Source of the DNA: Bradyrhizobium sp. AS23.2
Lineage (GTDB): Bacteria; Pseudomonadota; Alphaproteobacteria; Rhizobiales; Xanthobacteraceae
Reading direction: 5' to 3'
Assembly (NCBI RefSeq): GCF_001908185.1
Contig: NZ_LGHM01000126.1
Location: 1 to 38,760, forward strand
Length of the DNA: 38,760 nucleotides
Every line of letters starts with the position of its first letter. Within the stretch, counting starts at the first letter, position 1. The notes beneath the pieces are model-generated. The model saw only the letters and a list, made by a program, of their open reading frames with translations, ran no database searches and was not told the origin of the DNA. This document shows positions 1 to 8,198 of the stretch, piece after piece. The position numbers and the translations under genes are program-made.

Positions 1-210
1 GGCGGCGCCATCGTCGGCGGCGTGCTCGGCGGCCTGATCTCGGGCAACGCAACCGGTGCGGCCGCAGGTGCGGTTCTCGGTGGCGCGACCGGCGCGATCG
101 CCGGCGCTACGGCCGCATCACGCCCCGGTTACTATTTCGCCCAGGGCAACTGCTACTACCGTTATCCGAGCGGCCAGTATGTGCAGGCCGACCCCCGCGC
201 GTGTTACTGA
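1..210 (+). CDS. Glycine-zipper envelope protein, 5'-truncated by window edge
   Basis: The reading frame is open from the first base, so the gene begins outside the window; a GTG at position 22 is internal to the same frame and is probably not the start. The visible 69 residues are a run of small residues with regular GxxxG spacing (GGAIVGGVLGGLISG, then GAAAGAVLGGATGAIAGA), the pattern of glycine-zipper (YMGG/OmpA-like zipper) domains that insert into or associate with membranes. It is followed by a short Tyr/Cys-containing tail (NCYYRYPSGQYV) ending in ACY. Alphaproteobacterial proteins of this type are small, exported and of unknown role. A strong intrinsic terminator follows within 30 nt, so this is the last gene of its transcript. 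Family assignment is good, function unknown. Confidence 0.75.
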   Translation, partial: GGAIVGGVLGGLISGNATGAAAGAVLGGATGAIAGATAASRPGYYFAQGNCYYRYPSGQYVQADPRACY

Positions 211-234
211 GTTTTTGAGCAATATCTGAAGCGA

Positions 235-265
235 AGAGGCGGGCGCAGGCCCGCCTCTTTTGTTT
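235..265 (+). terminator. Rho-independent terminator after the glycine-zipper gene
   Basis: Perfect 9-bp stem gaggcgggc (236-244) / gcccgcctc (249-257) with a GCAG tetraloop, extended by an A-T pair, followed by TTTTGTTTT. It lies 25 nt after the stop codon at 210. Confidence 0.9.
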
Positions 266-297
266 TGGGCCGGCTGATCGATTGATGGAATCGCGCG

Positions 298-459
298 TCA
301 GGATACGAGCCAGCTGAAGAATGCGATCGCCGCCCAGACCAAGCCTCCGATCCAGGCCAGCATCACGATGCCGATGGTCGCGAGAATAGCGACGCCGAAC
401 AGGCCGGATCGTTCTCGCTGCGCCGGGACGTGAGCCTCGGTTGCTGCTTCTTGCGTCAT
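298..459 (-). CDS. Small single-pass membrane protein, unknown function
   Basis: A 53-residue protein read from the ATG at 459; the longer open frame reaches 543, but its first 28 residues look like non-coding Arg/Ser-rich sequence. After a short hydrophilic N-terminus (MTQEAATEAHVPAQRERSG) comes a long hydrophobic stretch (about residues 20-52, LFGVAILATIGIVMLAWIGG and onwards) rich in Ile/Leu/Trp, ending LVS. This predicts one or two membrane helices in the inner membrane. It lies convergent to the glycine-zipper gene, with the terminator between them. No family recognised. The composition argues that it is expressed; there is no further functional clue. Confidence 0.5.
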   Translation of the reverse strand: MTQEAATEAHVPAQRERSGLFGVAILATIGIVMLAWIGGLVWAAIAFFSWLVS

Positions 460-629
460 GACGGCCACCCACGCTTTCTCGCGCCTTTGGGAGCGGGTTG
501 AGAGCCTGTTTAGCGGAGACGCCGGGCGCCGGCTGTGACGCAATTCACAGATACGCCGGAATAAGCGAAAGCAGCAGGGAAACTACCCCGCATTCATACG
601 GACGAAATTGCCATCGAGGAATCCTTGTC

Positions 630-947
630 ATGAGAAACTGGATCGGCGTGGCGCTCGTCGCAGGTGTAGCGTCGTTGGCATCGACGGCATTACTGACGAC
701 CGCCGAGGCGGCGCAGCAGCAATTCGTCAGCCAGAGAGCAGAGTGTTGCAGAACTGTCGATTTTACCCCGCGTCGCCGACACGTTGCGCGCTACAGAAAC
801 GTTGATCGTTCATATATGGGCTTCCACTATCGCCCCTATCAAATCTACTCATGCGCTTATGCGCAGCCGTACTACTCTCGATCATATCCATGCTACGGGC
901 CTGTGCCGTATGCGTACGGGTTCAAGTACGGTCCGTTGTGGTGGTGA
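630..947 (+). CDS. Tyrosine-rich secreted protein, unknown function
   Basis: 105 residues from ATG 630, which has an AGGA ribosome-binding site about 10 nt upstream; the frame is open further upstream (from 498) without coding character. Residues 1-27 form a Sec signal peptide (MRNWIG, hydrophobic core GVALVAGVASLASTALL, cleavage likely after AEA). The mature part has an R-rich segment (TPRRRHVARYRNVDRS) and then a striking Tyr/Pro/Cys-rich tail with about 14 tyrosines in 50 residues (YMGFHYRPYQIYSCAYAQPYY...) ending in PLWW. Similar short Tyr-rich exported proteins are common in Bradyrhizobium-type genomes and have no assigned role. The integrase remnant begins directly after its stop codon, so the 3' end may have been altered by the insertion. 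Confidence 0.55.
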   Translation: MRNWIGVALVAGVASLASTALLTTAEAAQQQFVSQRAECCRTVDFTPRRRHVARYRNVDRSYMGFHYRPYQIYSCAYAQPYYSRSYPCYGPVPYAYGFKYGPLWW

Positions 948-1275
948 AGACGAAGCATACGCCGCTGCGCTTAGGGATGGAGGTGCTGTTGCACACCGGC
1001 CGACGCCGAGAGGCTTGGCTGGCAGCACCTGACGAAAGATGGCTTTGTCATCACCACCAAGAAGTCACAAGGCCACGTTGAATTATGCATTCCCGTGCAT
1101 CGCGACTTGGCACGGCTTCATCGCCGAGTGCCCGAAGGACGGACCCGCCTTCATTGCAACCATTCGCGGCCGCGCGCGGCGAGAAAGCCTTCTCGGCTTG
1201 GATAAGCGAAGCGGCAGCAGAGGCCCCCCGAATCGTCGCCTCGCGGTCTGCGCAAGTCAGCGTGTCGTCGGCTGG
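948..1275 (+). pseudogene. Decayed tyrosine recombinase (phage-type integrase), C-terminal half
   Basis: No single frame is long, but pieces of the integrase catalytic domain line up in order across frames. Frame 2 around 955-1003 gives PLRLGMEVLLHTGRR, matching the motif ending LLLYTGQRR that carries the first catalytic Arg. Frame 0 from 1005 gives DAERLGWQHLTKDGF and, further on, IPVHRDLARLH. Frame 1 near 1128-1160 gives AECPKDGPAFIAT. Frame 2 near 1180-1215 gives GEKAFSAWISEAAAEA. Frame 0 near 1242-1270 gives RGLRKSACRRL, matching the HGLRK catalytic box, with His replaced by Arg in this reading. At least four frameshifts are needed, and the final region with the catalytic Tyr is not recognisable. 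The gene is dead. It sits about 1.1 kb from tRNA-Arg, a usual integration target, and suggests an old genomic-island insertion. Confidence 0.75.
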
Positions 1276-1361
1276 ATAGCGGTCGTCGAGGTCGATAGCT
1301 TGGTGACGCGCGATCGTATTCAAGCTGCGGTCAGACGTCTCAGGGAGCTCTACGACCTGAC

Positions 1362-2138
1362 CTAGAGCTCTTCAACACCGGCTAGCGTCGACTGGCATGG
1401 TAGGCGGGCCTTGCGCATACGCGCGAAAATATCGCCGTAGTGATGGGGTGCAGCGCACTTCGGGAACGCTTGTAAAAACTCGTCCTGGTCCATCCATCTG
1501 GGCAAAAGCCAATCCGAGTCTTCGGTCCCTACCAGGTTGAACTCGTAAGAGTCGAGCTTGGAAAGGTGGCGTAGACATTCGCTGATCTTGGCTATCCCCT
1601 CCACGTCACAGTGGTACTCAATGCTGAGTGCTCTGATTGGTGTCGAGAGGCCTTTTAGAACTTCGACCTCAAAACCCTCGACATCGATTTTGCAAAACGA
1701 CGGGACGCCATGCTTTGAGATTTCAGCGTCAAGGGTGGTGACGGGAACAGCAATTTTGCCGGTAAGGTTCGATAGTTGCCAATTCGGTTTTAGGCTGGCC
1801 ATTCCGGTCGAAGTGGTGAGAAACAATTCGGCTGAGCCTGGGCGCGCCCCAACAGCGCTCTGAACAACGGTGATCCGGTTTCCCCTAGCGCGGACTTCCC
1901 GCGCCAAATCCGGCTGTGGTTCGAAGGCAACGACCCGAGCACCCAGGTCAAGCATGAGTTCCGATCGGGCGCCAATGTTGGCGCCAACGTCGAAGGCCAA
2001 GTCTCCCGGGTTGATAAATTCGGCGAGCAGGCGCCTGTGGCCACTCAAATCTTCACGAGTTAGCAAGCGATGAATTGCCCTTGCGGGCTTATAGATGCCA
2101 AGAGAAATCGTCAGGTGTTTGATGGCTGAAAGGCTCAT
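1362..2138 (-). CDS. FkbM-family SAM-dependent methyltransferase
   Basis: 258 residues from ATG 2138, with a GAGGGCGAG ribosome-binding site just upstream. The Rossmann-fold SAM site is clear: motif I DVGANIG at residues 50-56, the acidic strand-2 motif AFEPQPD at 71-77, then VVQSAVG, and the FkbM/Methyltransf_21 signature KIDVEGFEVEVLKG at 150-163 followed by LSIEYH. FkbM proteins are O-methyltransferases that usually modify sugars in glycans, polysaccharides or natural products; the substrate here cannot be read from the sequence. It stands alone on the minus strand between the decayed integrase and tRNA-Arg and is AT-richer than the core genes, which suggests island cargo. The family call is secure, the substrate unknown. 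Confidence 0.85.
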   Translation of the reverse strand: MSLSAIKHLTISLGIYKPARAIHRLLTREDLSGHRRLLAEFINPGDLAFDVGANIGARSELMLDLGARVVAFEPQPDLAREVRARGNRITVVQSAVGARPGSAELFLTTSTGMASLKPNWQLSNLTGKIAVPVTTLDAEISKHGVPSFCKIDVEGFEVEVLKGLSTPIRALSIEYHCDVEGIAKISECLRHLSKLDSYEFNLVGTEDSDWLLPRWMDQDEFLQAFPKCAAPHHYGDIFARMRKARLPCQSTLAGVEEL

Positions 2139-2171
2139 TTCTCGCCCTCGCAGGTCACAACGCTACCCCTC

Positions 2172-2207
2172 GTTGCTCCTCCCGCCTAGCCCCTAAGGAG
2201 GGGCAAC
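2172..2207. repeat. Inverted repeat (hairpin) upstream of the FkbM gene
   Basis: Arms gttgctcctcc (2172-2182) and ggaggggcaac (2197-2207) pair over 11 bp with one G-T wobble around a 14-nt loop. There is no T-tract on either side, so it is not a classical terminator. It lies 34 nt upstream of the FkbM start, and could shape its leader RNA or be a leftover of the insertion. The rest of 2208-2408 shows nothing I can name. Confidence 0.4.
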
Positions 2208-2408
2208 TGGCGTTCGATCCCTCAGGGGAACGTCAGCCTGTCGTGTTCCCCGAACTAATGGCCCTGCGCGAGCCGTCGATCGCGCGCCAAGGTAGGGCCG
2301 CGCGCGAGTGACGGGATGGAGGTCGTTGTGACCCACCAGAACAGGGGTGCCAAAAGGTGAGAAAACGAGGTCTGTTTTCCGTAGTGAAATCAAAGGCCCT
2401 TGGAGCAC

Positions 2409-2485
2409 TGGCGATCCCGGCAGGACTCGAACCTGCAACCCGCGGAGTAGAAATCCGCTACTCTATCCAGTTGAGCTACGGGACC
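2409..2485 (-). tRNA. tRNA-Arg (anticodon TCT)
   Basis: On the minus strand the acceptor arm GGTCCCG (2485-2479) pairs with CGGGATC (2419-2413), including one G-T pair. The D-arm (GCTCAACTGGATAGAGT), the anticodon stem GCGGA/TCCGC with loop TTTCTAC, and the T-arm (GCAGG TTCGAGT CCTGC) are all intact. The anticodon TCT is at 2449-2451 and reads AGA codons. The discriminator base is G, and CCA is genome-encoded at 2411-2409. tRNA-Arg genes are frequent integration sites; the 3' end points toward the integrase remnant at 948-1275. I could not find a second copy of the tRNA 3' end in the window. Confidence 0.95.
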
Positions 2486-2850
2486 GTACCTGGGCCGGCC
2501 TCGGCTACCGCCCGCCGGTCTTCTACCATTGCACATATGAAAAATCCTCAAGCGCGCCAAGCCTGAACCGAACCGTTTTCCCACCAGAAGCGACAAAGCG
2601 GAGCGGCGGAGTGCGTTTTGAGGGCCTCGCGACGCGGCGGCGAGCCGTGTCGCGGCCGGGACATGCTTTGCCGGGTACATCTTGTCCTCTACCGCTGCCG
2701 TGTTTGCGGCGGCCTTTGGCGGCTCTGGGCTTGCCTTGACATGGCGAATGCGACGATCTGCACCTCTGGTTCCATCGCCTTGAGTCCGTCACCTTTCCGC
2801 GCACTTCATGCTGCCCGCGGCGTTCGTCCGCGATTTCCGGGAGTCCATTC
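2486..2850. other. Intergenic region between tRNA-Arg and the alpha-2-macroglobulin gene
   Basis: 365 bp with no convincing gene. It must hold the divergent promoters for tRNA-Arg (minus) and the A2M gene (plus). A TTGACA hexamer occurs near 2736 on the plus strand, but no good -10 element follows at the right distance. Open frames here are extensions of antisense frames and lack coding character. Confidence 0.5.
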
Positions 2851-5800
2851 ATGATCGGTCTGGTTCGCGCCGTCACACTCTGCGCCACGCTGGCGTTCGG
2901 CCTTGCGACTGCGCAAGGAGCTGACAAGGCCTTCAGGCGCGACGATCTCGTCGATTCCGCAATCAAGCTGGAGGCCCAGATCAAGAGCGAGGCGGGGCCG
3001 GTCGCCAAGACCGGCGCGACGCTGCGCACCGACGCCGACGCCGCCTTCCGGCGCAACGATTTCCGCACGGGTCTGTCCGTCCTCGGCCAGATCGCGGCGA
3101 CCACGCCCGAGGATGCCGGCAACTGGCTGCGGCTCGCCAAGGTCATCTTCCAGATCACGCCCAAGAGCTCGAGCGAGCAGACGTTCCTACTGGAGCGCGC
3201 CTCGACCGCCGCCTACATCGCCTACATGCGCGCCGGCAATCCGGGCGAGGAGGCCGATGCACTCGCGGTGCTCGGCAAGTCGCTAGCCGAGCGCAAGCTG
3301 TGGCGGCCGGCGCTGGACGCGCTCCGGCTGTCGCTGGACATGCGCGAGGTCGCCGACGTCCGCGGGCAATATGAGAAGATGCGCGACGAGCACGGCTTCC
3401 GGCTGCTCGACTATACCGTGGACTCGGACTCGGCGAGCCCGCGCGCCTGCTTCCAGTTCTCGGAAGAACTCGCCAAGCGCACCGATTTCGCGCCGTTCCT
3501 GGCGCTCGCAGGCCAGGACAAGCCGGCGCTGTCGGCCGAGGGCAAGCAGCTCTGCGTCGACGGGCTGAAGCACGGCGAGCGCTACAACATCAACCTGCGC
3601 GCCGGCCTGCCGTCCACCGTGATGGAGGGCCTGCCGAAATCCGCCGAGTTCAACATCTATGTCCGTGACCGCAAGCCGTTCGTGCGCTTCACCAGCCGCG
3701 CCTATGTGCTGCCGAGGACCGGGCAGCGCGGCATTCCCGTGGTCAGCGTCAACACGCCCGCGGTCAACATCAACGTGTTCCGGATCGGCGACCGCAATCT
3801 GATCAACACGGTGGTGGACAGCGATTTCCAGAAGACGCTGTCAAAATACCAGCTCAGTGATCTCGGCGGCGAGCGCGGCATGAAAGTCTGGTCCGGCGAG
3901 CTCGCGACCGCGATGACGCTGAACCAGGATGTCACAACTGCTTTCCCGGTCGACCAGGCCCTCGGCGAGCTCCAGCCCGGCGTCTACGTAATGACGGCCG
4001 CGGCCAAGGGACCGGGCTCGGACGACGACTACCAGCTCGCCACGCAATGGTTCATCATCTCTGATCTTGGCGTGTCGGCCTATTCCGGTAACGACGGCAT
4101 CCACGTCTTCGTCAACTCGCTGGCCTCGACCGATCCGGTCGGCAAAGCGGAGGTGCGGCTGGTTGCCCGCAACAACGAGATCCTGGCCACCCGCAAGACG
4201 GACGACAGCGGCCACGTGCTGTTTGAGGCGGGGCTCGCGCGCGGCGAGGGCGGCCTGTCGCCGGCGCTGCTCACGGTCACCGGCGATAAGGCCGACTATG
4301 CCTTCCTGAGCCTGAAGGCCTCTGCGTTCGACCTGTCCGACCGTGGCGTCGCGGGCCGCGCGGTCCCGGCAGGCGCAGACGCGTTCGTCTATGCCGAGCG
4401 CGGCGTCTATCGCTCCAACGAAACCGTCTATCTCACCGCGCTGCTCCGCGACGGGCAGGGCAATGCCGTCACCGGCGGCCCGCTGACGCTGGTGATCGAG
4501 CGCCCCGACGGCGTCGAATTTCGCCGCGCCGTGCTGGCCGACCAGGGCGCCGGCGGCCGCACGCTCGCCGTGCCGCTCAACTCGGCCGTCCCGACCGGGA
4601 CGTGGCGGGTGCGGGCCTTCACCGATCCGAAGGGCTCTTCGGTCGGCGAGACCACCTTCATGGTCGAGGACTACGTCCCTGATAGGATCGAATTCGACTT
4701 GTCCGCCAAGGACAAGCTGATCAAAGCTAACGCTCCAGTGGAGCTTAAGGCGGACGGCCATTTCCTCTATGGCGCGCCCGCATCCGGCCTGCAGCTCGAA
4801 GCGGATATGCTCATCGCGCCGGCTGCCGAGCGGCCGGGCTTTACCGGCTACCAGTTCGGCGTCGCCGACGAGGAGACCACCTCGAACGAGCGCACGCCGC
4901 TGGAGAACCTGCCGGAGGCCGACGCCAATGGCATTGCGACCTTCCCGGTGACGCTGGACAAGCCGCCGGCCTCGACCCGCCCGCAGGAGGCGCAGATCTT
5001 CGTCCGCATGGTCGAGACCGGGGGCCGCGCAGTCGAGCGCAAGCTGGTGCTGCCGGTCGCACCCGCGGCCGCCATGATCGGCATCAAGCCGCTGTTCGGC
5101 GACAAGAACGTCGCCGAGGGCGACAAGGCCGAGTTCGACGTCGTGTTCGTCTCGCCCGAGGGCCAGACACTGCACCGCGACGGCCTGCGCTATGAGCTCC
5201 TGAAGATGGAGTCGCGCTACCAGTGGTATCGCCAGAACAATTACTGGGAGTATGAGCCGGTCAAGTCGACGTCGCGCGTCGCTGATGGGGATGTCACTGT
5301 TGCGGCAGACAAGCCTTCGCGGATTTCGCTCACCCCTCAGCCTGGCCGCTATCGCCTCGACGTGAAGTCCAACGACGCGGACGGCCCGGTGACCTCGGTG
5401 CAGTTCGACGTCGGCTGGTATTCCGACGGCAGCGCCGACACTCCGGATCTGCTGGAAACCTCGATCGACAAGCCGCAATACGCTTCCGGCGACACCATGA
5501 CGGTGTCGGTCAATGTTCGCAACCCCGGCAAGCTCACCGTCAACGTGCTCGGCGACCGCCTGCTGACGACGCAGACCATCGACGTCAAGGAAGGCACCGC
5601 ACAGGTGAAGCTCCCGGTCGGCAAGGACTGGGGCACTGGCGCCTATGTCGTGGCGACGCTGCGCCGTCCGCTCGATGCGGCTGCCCAGCGCATGCCGGGC
5701 CGGGCGATCGGCCTGAAATGGTTCGGCATCGACAAACAGACCCGCACGCTCGCGGTGAAGCTGACGCCGCCGGCGCTGATCCGGCCGAACGCGATGCTGA

Positions 5801-8055
5801 AGATCCCGGTCAAGCTCGACGGGCTCAATCCGGGCGAGGACGCCAAGGTCGTTATCGCTGCGGTCGATGTCGGCATCCTCAACCTGACCAACTACAAGCC
5901 TCCGGCACCGGACGACTATTATCTGGGCCAGCGCCGCCTGACCGCCGAGATTCGCGATCTCTACGGCCAGCTCATCGACGGCATGTCGGGCACCCGCGGC
6001 CAGATCAAGTCCGGCGGCGATGCCGGGGCGGCCGAGCTGCAGGGCTCGCCGCCCACGCAAAAGCCGCTCGCGCTTTATTCAGGCATCGTCACGGTCGCCG
6101 CCGACGGCACCGCCGAAGTCAGCTTCGACATCCCCGAGTTTGCCGGCACGGCGCGCGTGATGGCCGTGGCGTGGACTGCGACCAAGCTTGGCCGTGCCAA
6201 CACGGACGTTGTGATCCGCGATCCCGTGGTGCTGACCACGACCCTGCCGCGCTTCCTGCTCAACGGTGACCACGGCACAGCCAATCTGGAGATTGACAAT
6301 GTCGAAGGCCAGGCCGGCGATTACGTTATCAACGTGAAGACGGGCGGCCCGGTGAAGATGACCGGCAATCCCGCCACGACAGTCAAGCTCGCCGCCAAGC
6401 AGCGCAATTCCTTCTCGCTGGCGCTCGACGCGACCGCGGCGGGGCAGGCGACGCTCGATGTCGACATCAAGGGACCGAATGGCTTGGCGCTCGCGCGTCA
6501 CTATGCGTTCGACGTCAAGGCAGCAACGCAGGTGCTGGCGCGACGCTCGATCCGTACCCTTGCGAAGGGCGAGAGCCTGACACTGACCTCGGACATGTTC
6601 TCCGACCTGGTGCCGGGCACGGGCGGGGTCTCGGTCTCGGCGAGCCTGTCGACCGCGCTCGATGCGGCGACGATCCTCAAGGCGCTCGACCGCTATCCCT
6701 ATGGCTGCTCGGAACAGATCACGAGCCGCGCCATGCCGCTGCTCTACGTCAACGAGCTCGCGGCCGGCGTGCACCTGGCCATGGACACCGAGGTCGACCA
6801 GCGCATCCGCGATGCGATCGAGCGGCTGCTGGCGCGCCAGGGTTCGAACGGCTCGTTCGGCCTCTGGTCGGCCGGCGGCGACGACGCCTGGTTAGATGCC
6901 TACGTGACGGACTTCCTGACCCGCGCCAGGGAAAGGGGCTTTGTGGTGCCGGACGTGCTGTTCAAGAACGCGCTCGACCGCATCCGCAATTCGGTGGTGA
7001 ACGCCAACGAGCCGGAGAAGGACGGCGGGCGCGATCTCGCCTACGGCCTCTACGTGCTCGCACGCAATGGCGCAGCGCCGATCGGCGACCTCCGCTATCT
7101 CGCCGACACCAAGCTCTCCAACCTCGCAACGCCGATCGCGAAGTCGCAGCTTGCCGCGGCGCTGGCGCTGGTCGGCGACCGCAACCGCGCCGAACGCGTC
7201 TATGGTGCCGCGCTCGACAGCCTCGCCCCGAAGCCCGTGCTCGAGTTCGGCCGCACCGACTACGGCTCGCAGCTCCGCGATGCCGCAGCACTGGTCTCGC
7301 TCGCGAGCGAAGGCAACGCGCCGAAGGCGACGCTGACGCAGGCGGTGTCGCGGGTCGAGACCGCGCGTGGGCTCACGCCCTACACCTCCACGCAAGAGAA
7401 CGCGTGGCTGGTGCTGGCGGCGCGGGCGCTCGCCAAGGAGAACCTCTCGATCGAGGTCGACGGCCAGCCGGTCAAGACTGCGCTTTATCGCAGCTACAAG
7501 GCCGCGACGCTGGAGGGCAAGCCGCTGAAGATCACCAACACCGGCGATGCGCCGGTTCAGGCGGTGGTCTCGGTGTCGGGCTCGCCTGTCACGCCTGAGC
7601 CGGCCGCTTCGGCCGGGTTCAAGATCGAGCGCAACTATTTCACGCTCGATGGCAAGCCGGCCGATATCAGCAAGGTCAAACAGAACGATCGCTTCGCCGT
7701 GGTGTTGAAGATCACGGAGGCAAAGCCCGAGTACGGCCACATCATGGTGTCGGACTATCTGCCGGCGGGCCTCGAGATCGACAATCCGAATCTGGTGTCG
7801 TCGGGTGACAGCGGCACGCTGGACTGGATCGAGGATGGCGAAGAGCCGGAGAACACCGAGTTCCGCGACGACCGCTTCACAGCGGCGGTCGACCGCGCCT
7901 CGGACTCAAAGGCGGTCTTCACCGTGGCCTACGTCGTGCGCGCGGTCTCGCCCGGCAAATACGTGCTGCCGCAAGCCTATGTCGAGGACATGTACAACCC
8001 CTCGCGCTACGGCCGCACCGGGACGGGCTCCGTCGAGGTGCGGGCGGCGAAGTGA
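2851..8055 (+). CDS. Bacterial alpha-2-macroglobulin (thioester protease trap)
   Basis: 1,734 residues, the usual size of the large bacterial A2M family (YfhM type). The first ~24 residues form a Sec signal peptide (MIGLVRAVTLCATLAFGLATAQGA). There is no lipobox cysteine at the cleavage site, so the mature protein is predicted to be soluble in the periplasm, not membrane-anchored as in E. coli YfhM. An N-terminal helical/TPR-like segment (about 60-190) precedes the macroglobulin-like beta domains (about 200-1100). The bait/MG7-A2M core includes the stretch with VVIAAVDVGILNLTNY. The thioester motif YGCSEQ is intact, with Cys1286 and Gln1289 forming the reactive bond that covalently captures attacking proteases. 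An alpha-helical TED domain and a C-terminal receptor-like domain (SDYLPAGLEIDNP) follow. The gene precedes pbpC, the conserved partner; the pair is thought to guard and repair the envelope after protease attack or outer-membrane breach. Confidence 0.93.
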   Translation: MIGLVRAVTLCATLAFGLATAQGADKAFRRDDLVDSAIKLEAQIKSEAGPVAKTGATLRTDADAAFRRNDFRTGLSVLGQIAATTPEDAGNWLRLAKVIFQITPKSSSEQTFLLERASTAAYIAYMRAGNPGEEADALAVLGKSLAERKLWRPALDALRLSLDMREVADVRGQYEKMRDEHGFRLLDYTVDSDSASPRACFQFSEELAKRTDFAPFLALAGQDKPALSAEGKQLCVDGLKHGERYNINLRAGLPSTVMEGLPKSAEFNIYVRDRKPFVRFTSRAYVLPRTGQRGIPVVSVNTPAVNINVFRIGDRNLINTVVDSDFQKTLSKYQLSDLGGERGMKVWSGELATAMTLNQDVTTAFPVDQALGELQPGVYVMTAAAKGPGSDDDYQLATQWFIISDLGVSAYSGNDGIHVFVNSLASTDPVGKAEVRLVARNNEILATRKTDDSGHVLFEAGLARGEGGLSPALLTVTGDKADYAFLSLKASAFDLSDRGVAGRAVPAGADAFVYAERGVYRSNETVYLTALLRDGQGNAVTGGPLTLVIERPDGVEFRRAVLADQGAGGRTLAVPLNSAVPTGTWRVRAFTDPKGSSVGETTFMVEDYVPDRIEFDLSAKDKLIKANAPVELKADGHFLYGAPASGLQLEADMLIAPAAERPGFTGYQFGVADEETTSNERTPLENLPEADANGIATFPVTLDKPPASTRPQEAQIFVRMVETGGRAVERKLVLPVAPAAAMIGIKPLFGDKNVAEGDKAEFDVVFVSPEGQTLHRDGLRYELLKMESRYQWYRQNNYWEYEPVKSTSRVADGDVTVAADKPSRISLTPQPGRYRLDVKSNDADGPVTSVQFDVGWYSDGSADTPDLLETSIDKPQYASGDTMTVSVNVRNPGKLTVNVLGDRLLTTQTIDVKEGTAQVKLPVGKDWGTGAYVVATLRRPLDAAAQRMPGRAIGLKWFGIDKQTRTLAVKLTPPALIRPNAMLKIPVKLDGLNPGEDAKVVIAAVDVGILNLTNYKPPAPDDYYLGQRRLTAEIRDLYGQLIDGMSGTRGQIKSGGDAGAAELQGSPPTQKPLALYSGIVTVAADGTAEVSFDIPEFAGTARVMAVAWTATKLGRANTDVVIRDPVVLTTTLPRFLLNGDHGTANLEIDNVEGQAGDYVINVKTGGPVKMTGNPATTVKLAAKQRNSFSLALDATAAGQATLDVDIKGPNGLALARHYAFDVKAATQVLARRSIRTLAKGESLTLTSDMFSDLVPGTGGVSVSASLSTALDAATILKALDRYPYGCSEQITSRAMPLLYVNELAAGVHLAMDTEVDQRIRDAIERLLARQGSNGSFGLWSAGGDDAWLDAYVTDFLTRARERGFVVPDVLFKNALDRIRNSVVNANEPEKDGGRDLAYGLYVLARNGAAPIGDLRYLADTKLSNLATPIAKSQLAAALALVGDRNRAERVYGAALDSLAPKPVLEFGRTDYGSQLRDAAALVSLASEGNAPKATLTQAVSRVETARGLTPYTSTQENAWLVLAARALAKENLSIEVDGQPVKTALYRSYKAATLEGKPLKITNTGDAPVQAVVSVSGSPVTPEPAASAGFKIERNYFTLDGKPADISKVKQNDRFAVVLKITEAKPEYGHIMVSDYLPAGLEIDNPNLVSSGDSGTLDWIEDGEEPENTEFRDDRFTAAVDRASDSKAVFTVAYVVRAVSPGKYVLPQAYVEDMYNPSRYGRTGTGSVEVRAAK

Positions 8056-8095
8056 GTGGTGATTGGATGAAGGAAGCCGAGCCTCACACTCAGTC

Positions 8096-8180
8096 GTCGT
8101 GCCCGGGCTTGTCCCGGGCATCCACTGCCTTTGGTGCGGTTGGCGAGAACGTGGATGGCCGGGACAAGCCCGGCCATGAC
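8096..8180. repeat. Large intergenic palindromic repeat between A2M and pbpC
   Basis: Left arm 8096-8125 and right arm 8151-8180 are reverse complements at 27 of 30 positions (one further pair is G-T), separated by 25 nt. Each arm itself contains the smaller palindrome around CCGGGCTTGTCCCGG. The GGCCGGGACAAGCCCGGCCATGAC motif-type unit is one I associate with dispersed repeats of Bradyrhizobium/Rhodopseudomonas genomes. The repeat lies in the 143-nt gap of an otherwise co-directional pair and could cause partial termination or stabilise mRNA. It is open in the pbpC frame, which creates a false N-terminal extension (see pbpC). Confidence 0.85.
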
Positions 8181-8198
8181 GGAGCAAGAGGCGCAATC

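Noticed and set aside
1039..1365. 108-codon plus-strand frame as an independent gene
   Set aside because: Only its middle (AECPKDGPAFIAT) matches anything, as one block of the frameshifted integrase; the rest is out-of-frame.
2193..2438. 81-codon minus-strand frame over the tRNA region
   Set aside because: Its first residues are simply the tRNA-Arg 3' half in translation; no coding evidence.
3841..6060. 739-codon open frame on the minus strand inside the A2M gene
   Set aside because: Arg/Asp/Gly-rich shadow of a very GC-rich gene; the plus-strand A2M with its CSEQ motif explains the region.
8052..8198. N-terminal extension of PbpC
   Set aside because: It translates the palindromic repeat; the ATG at 8199 has a good ribosome-binding site and is followed directly by the membrane anchor.
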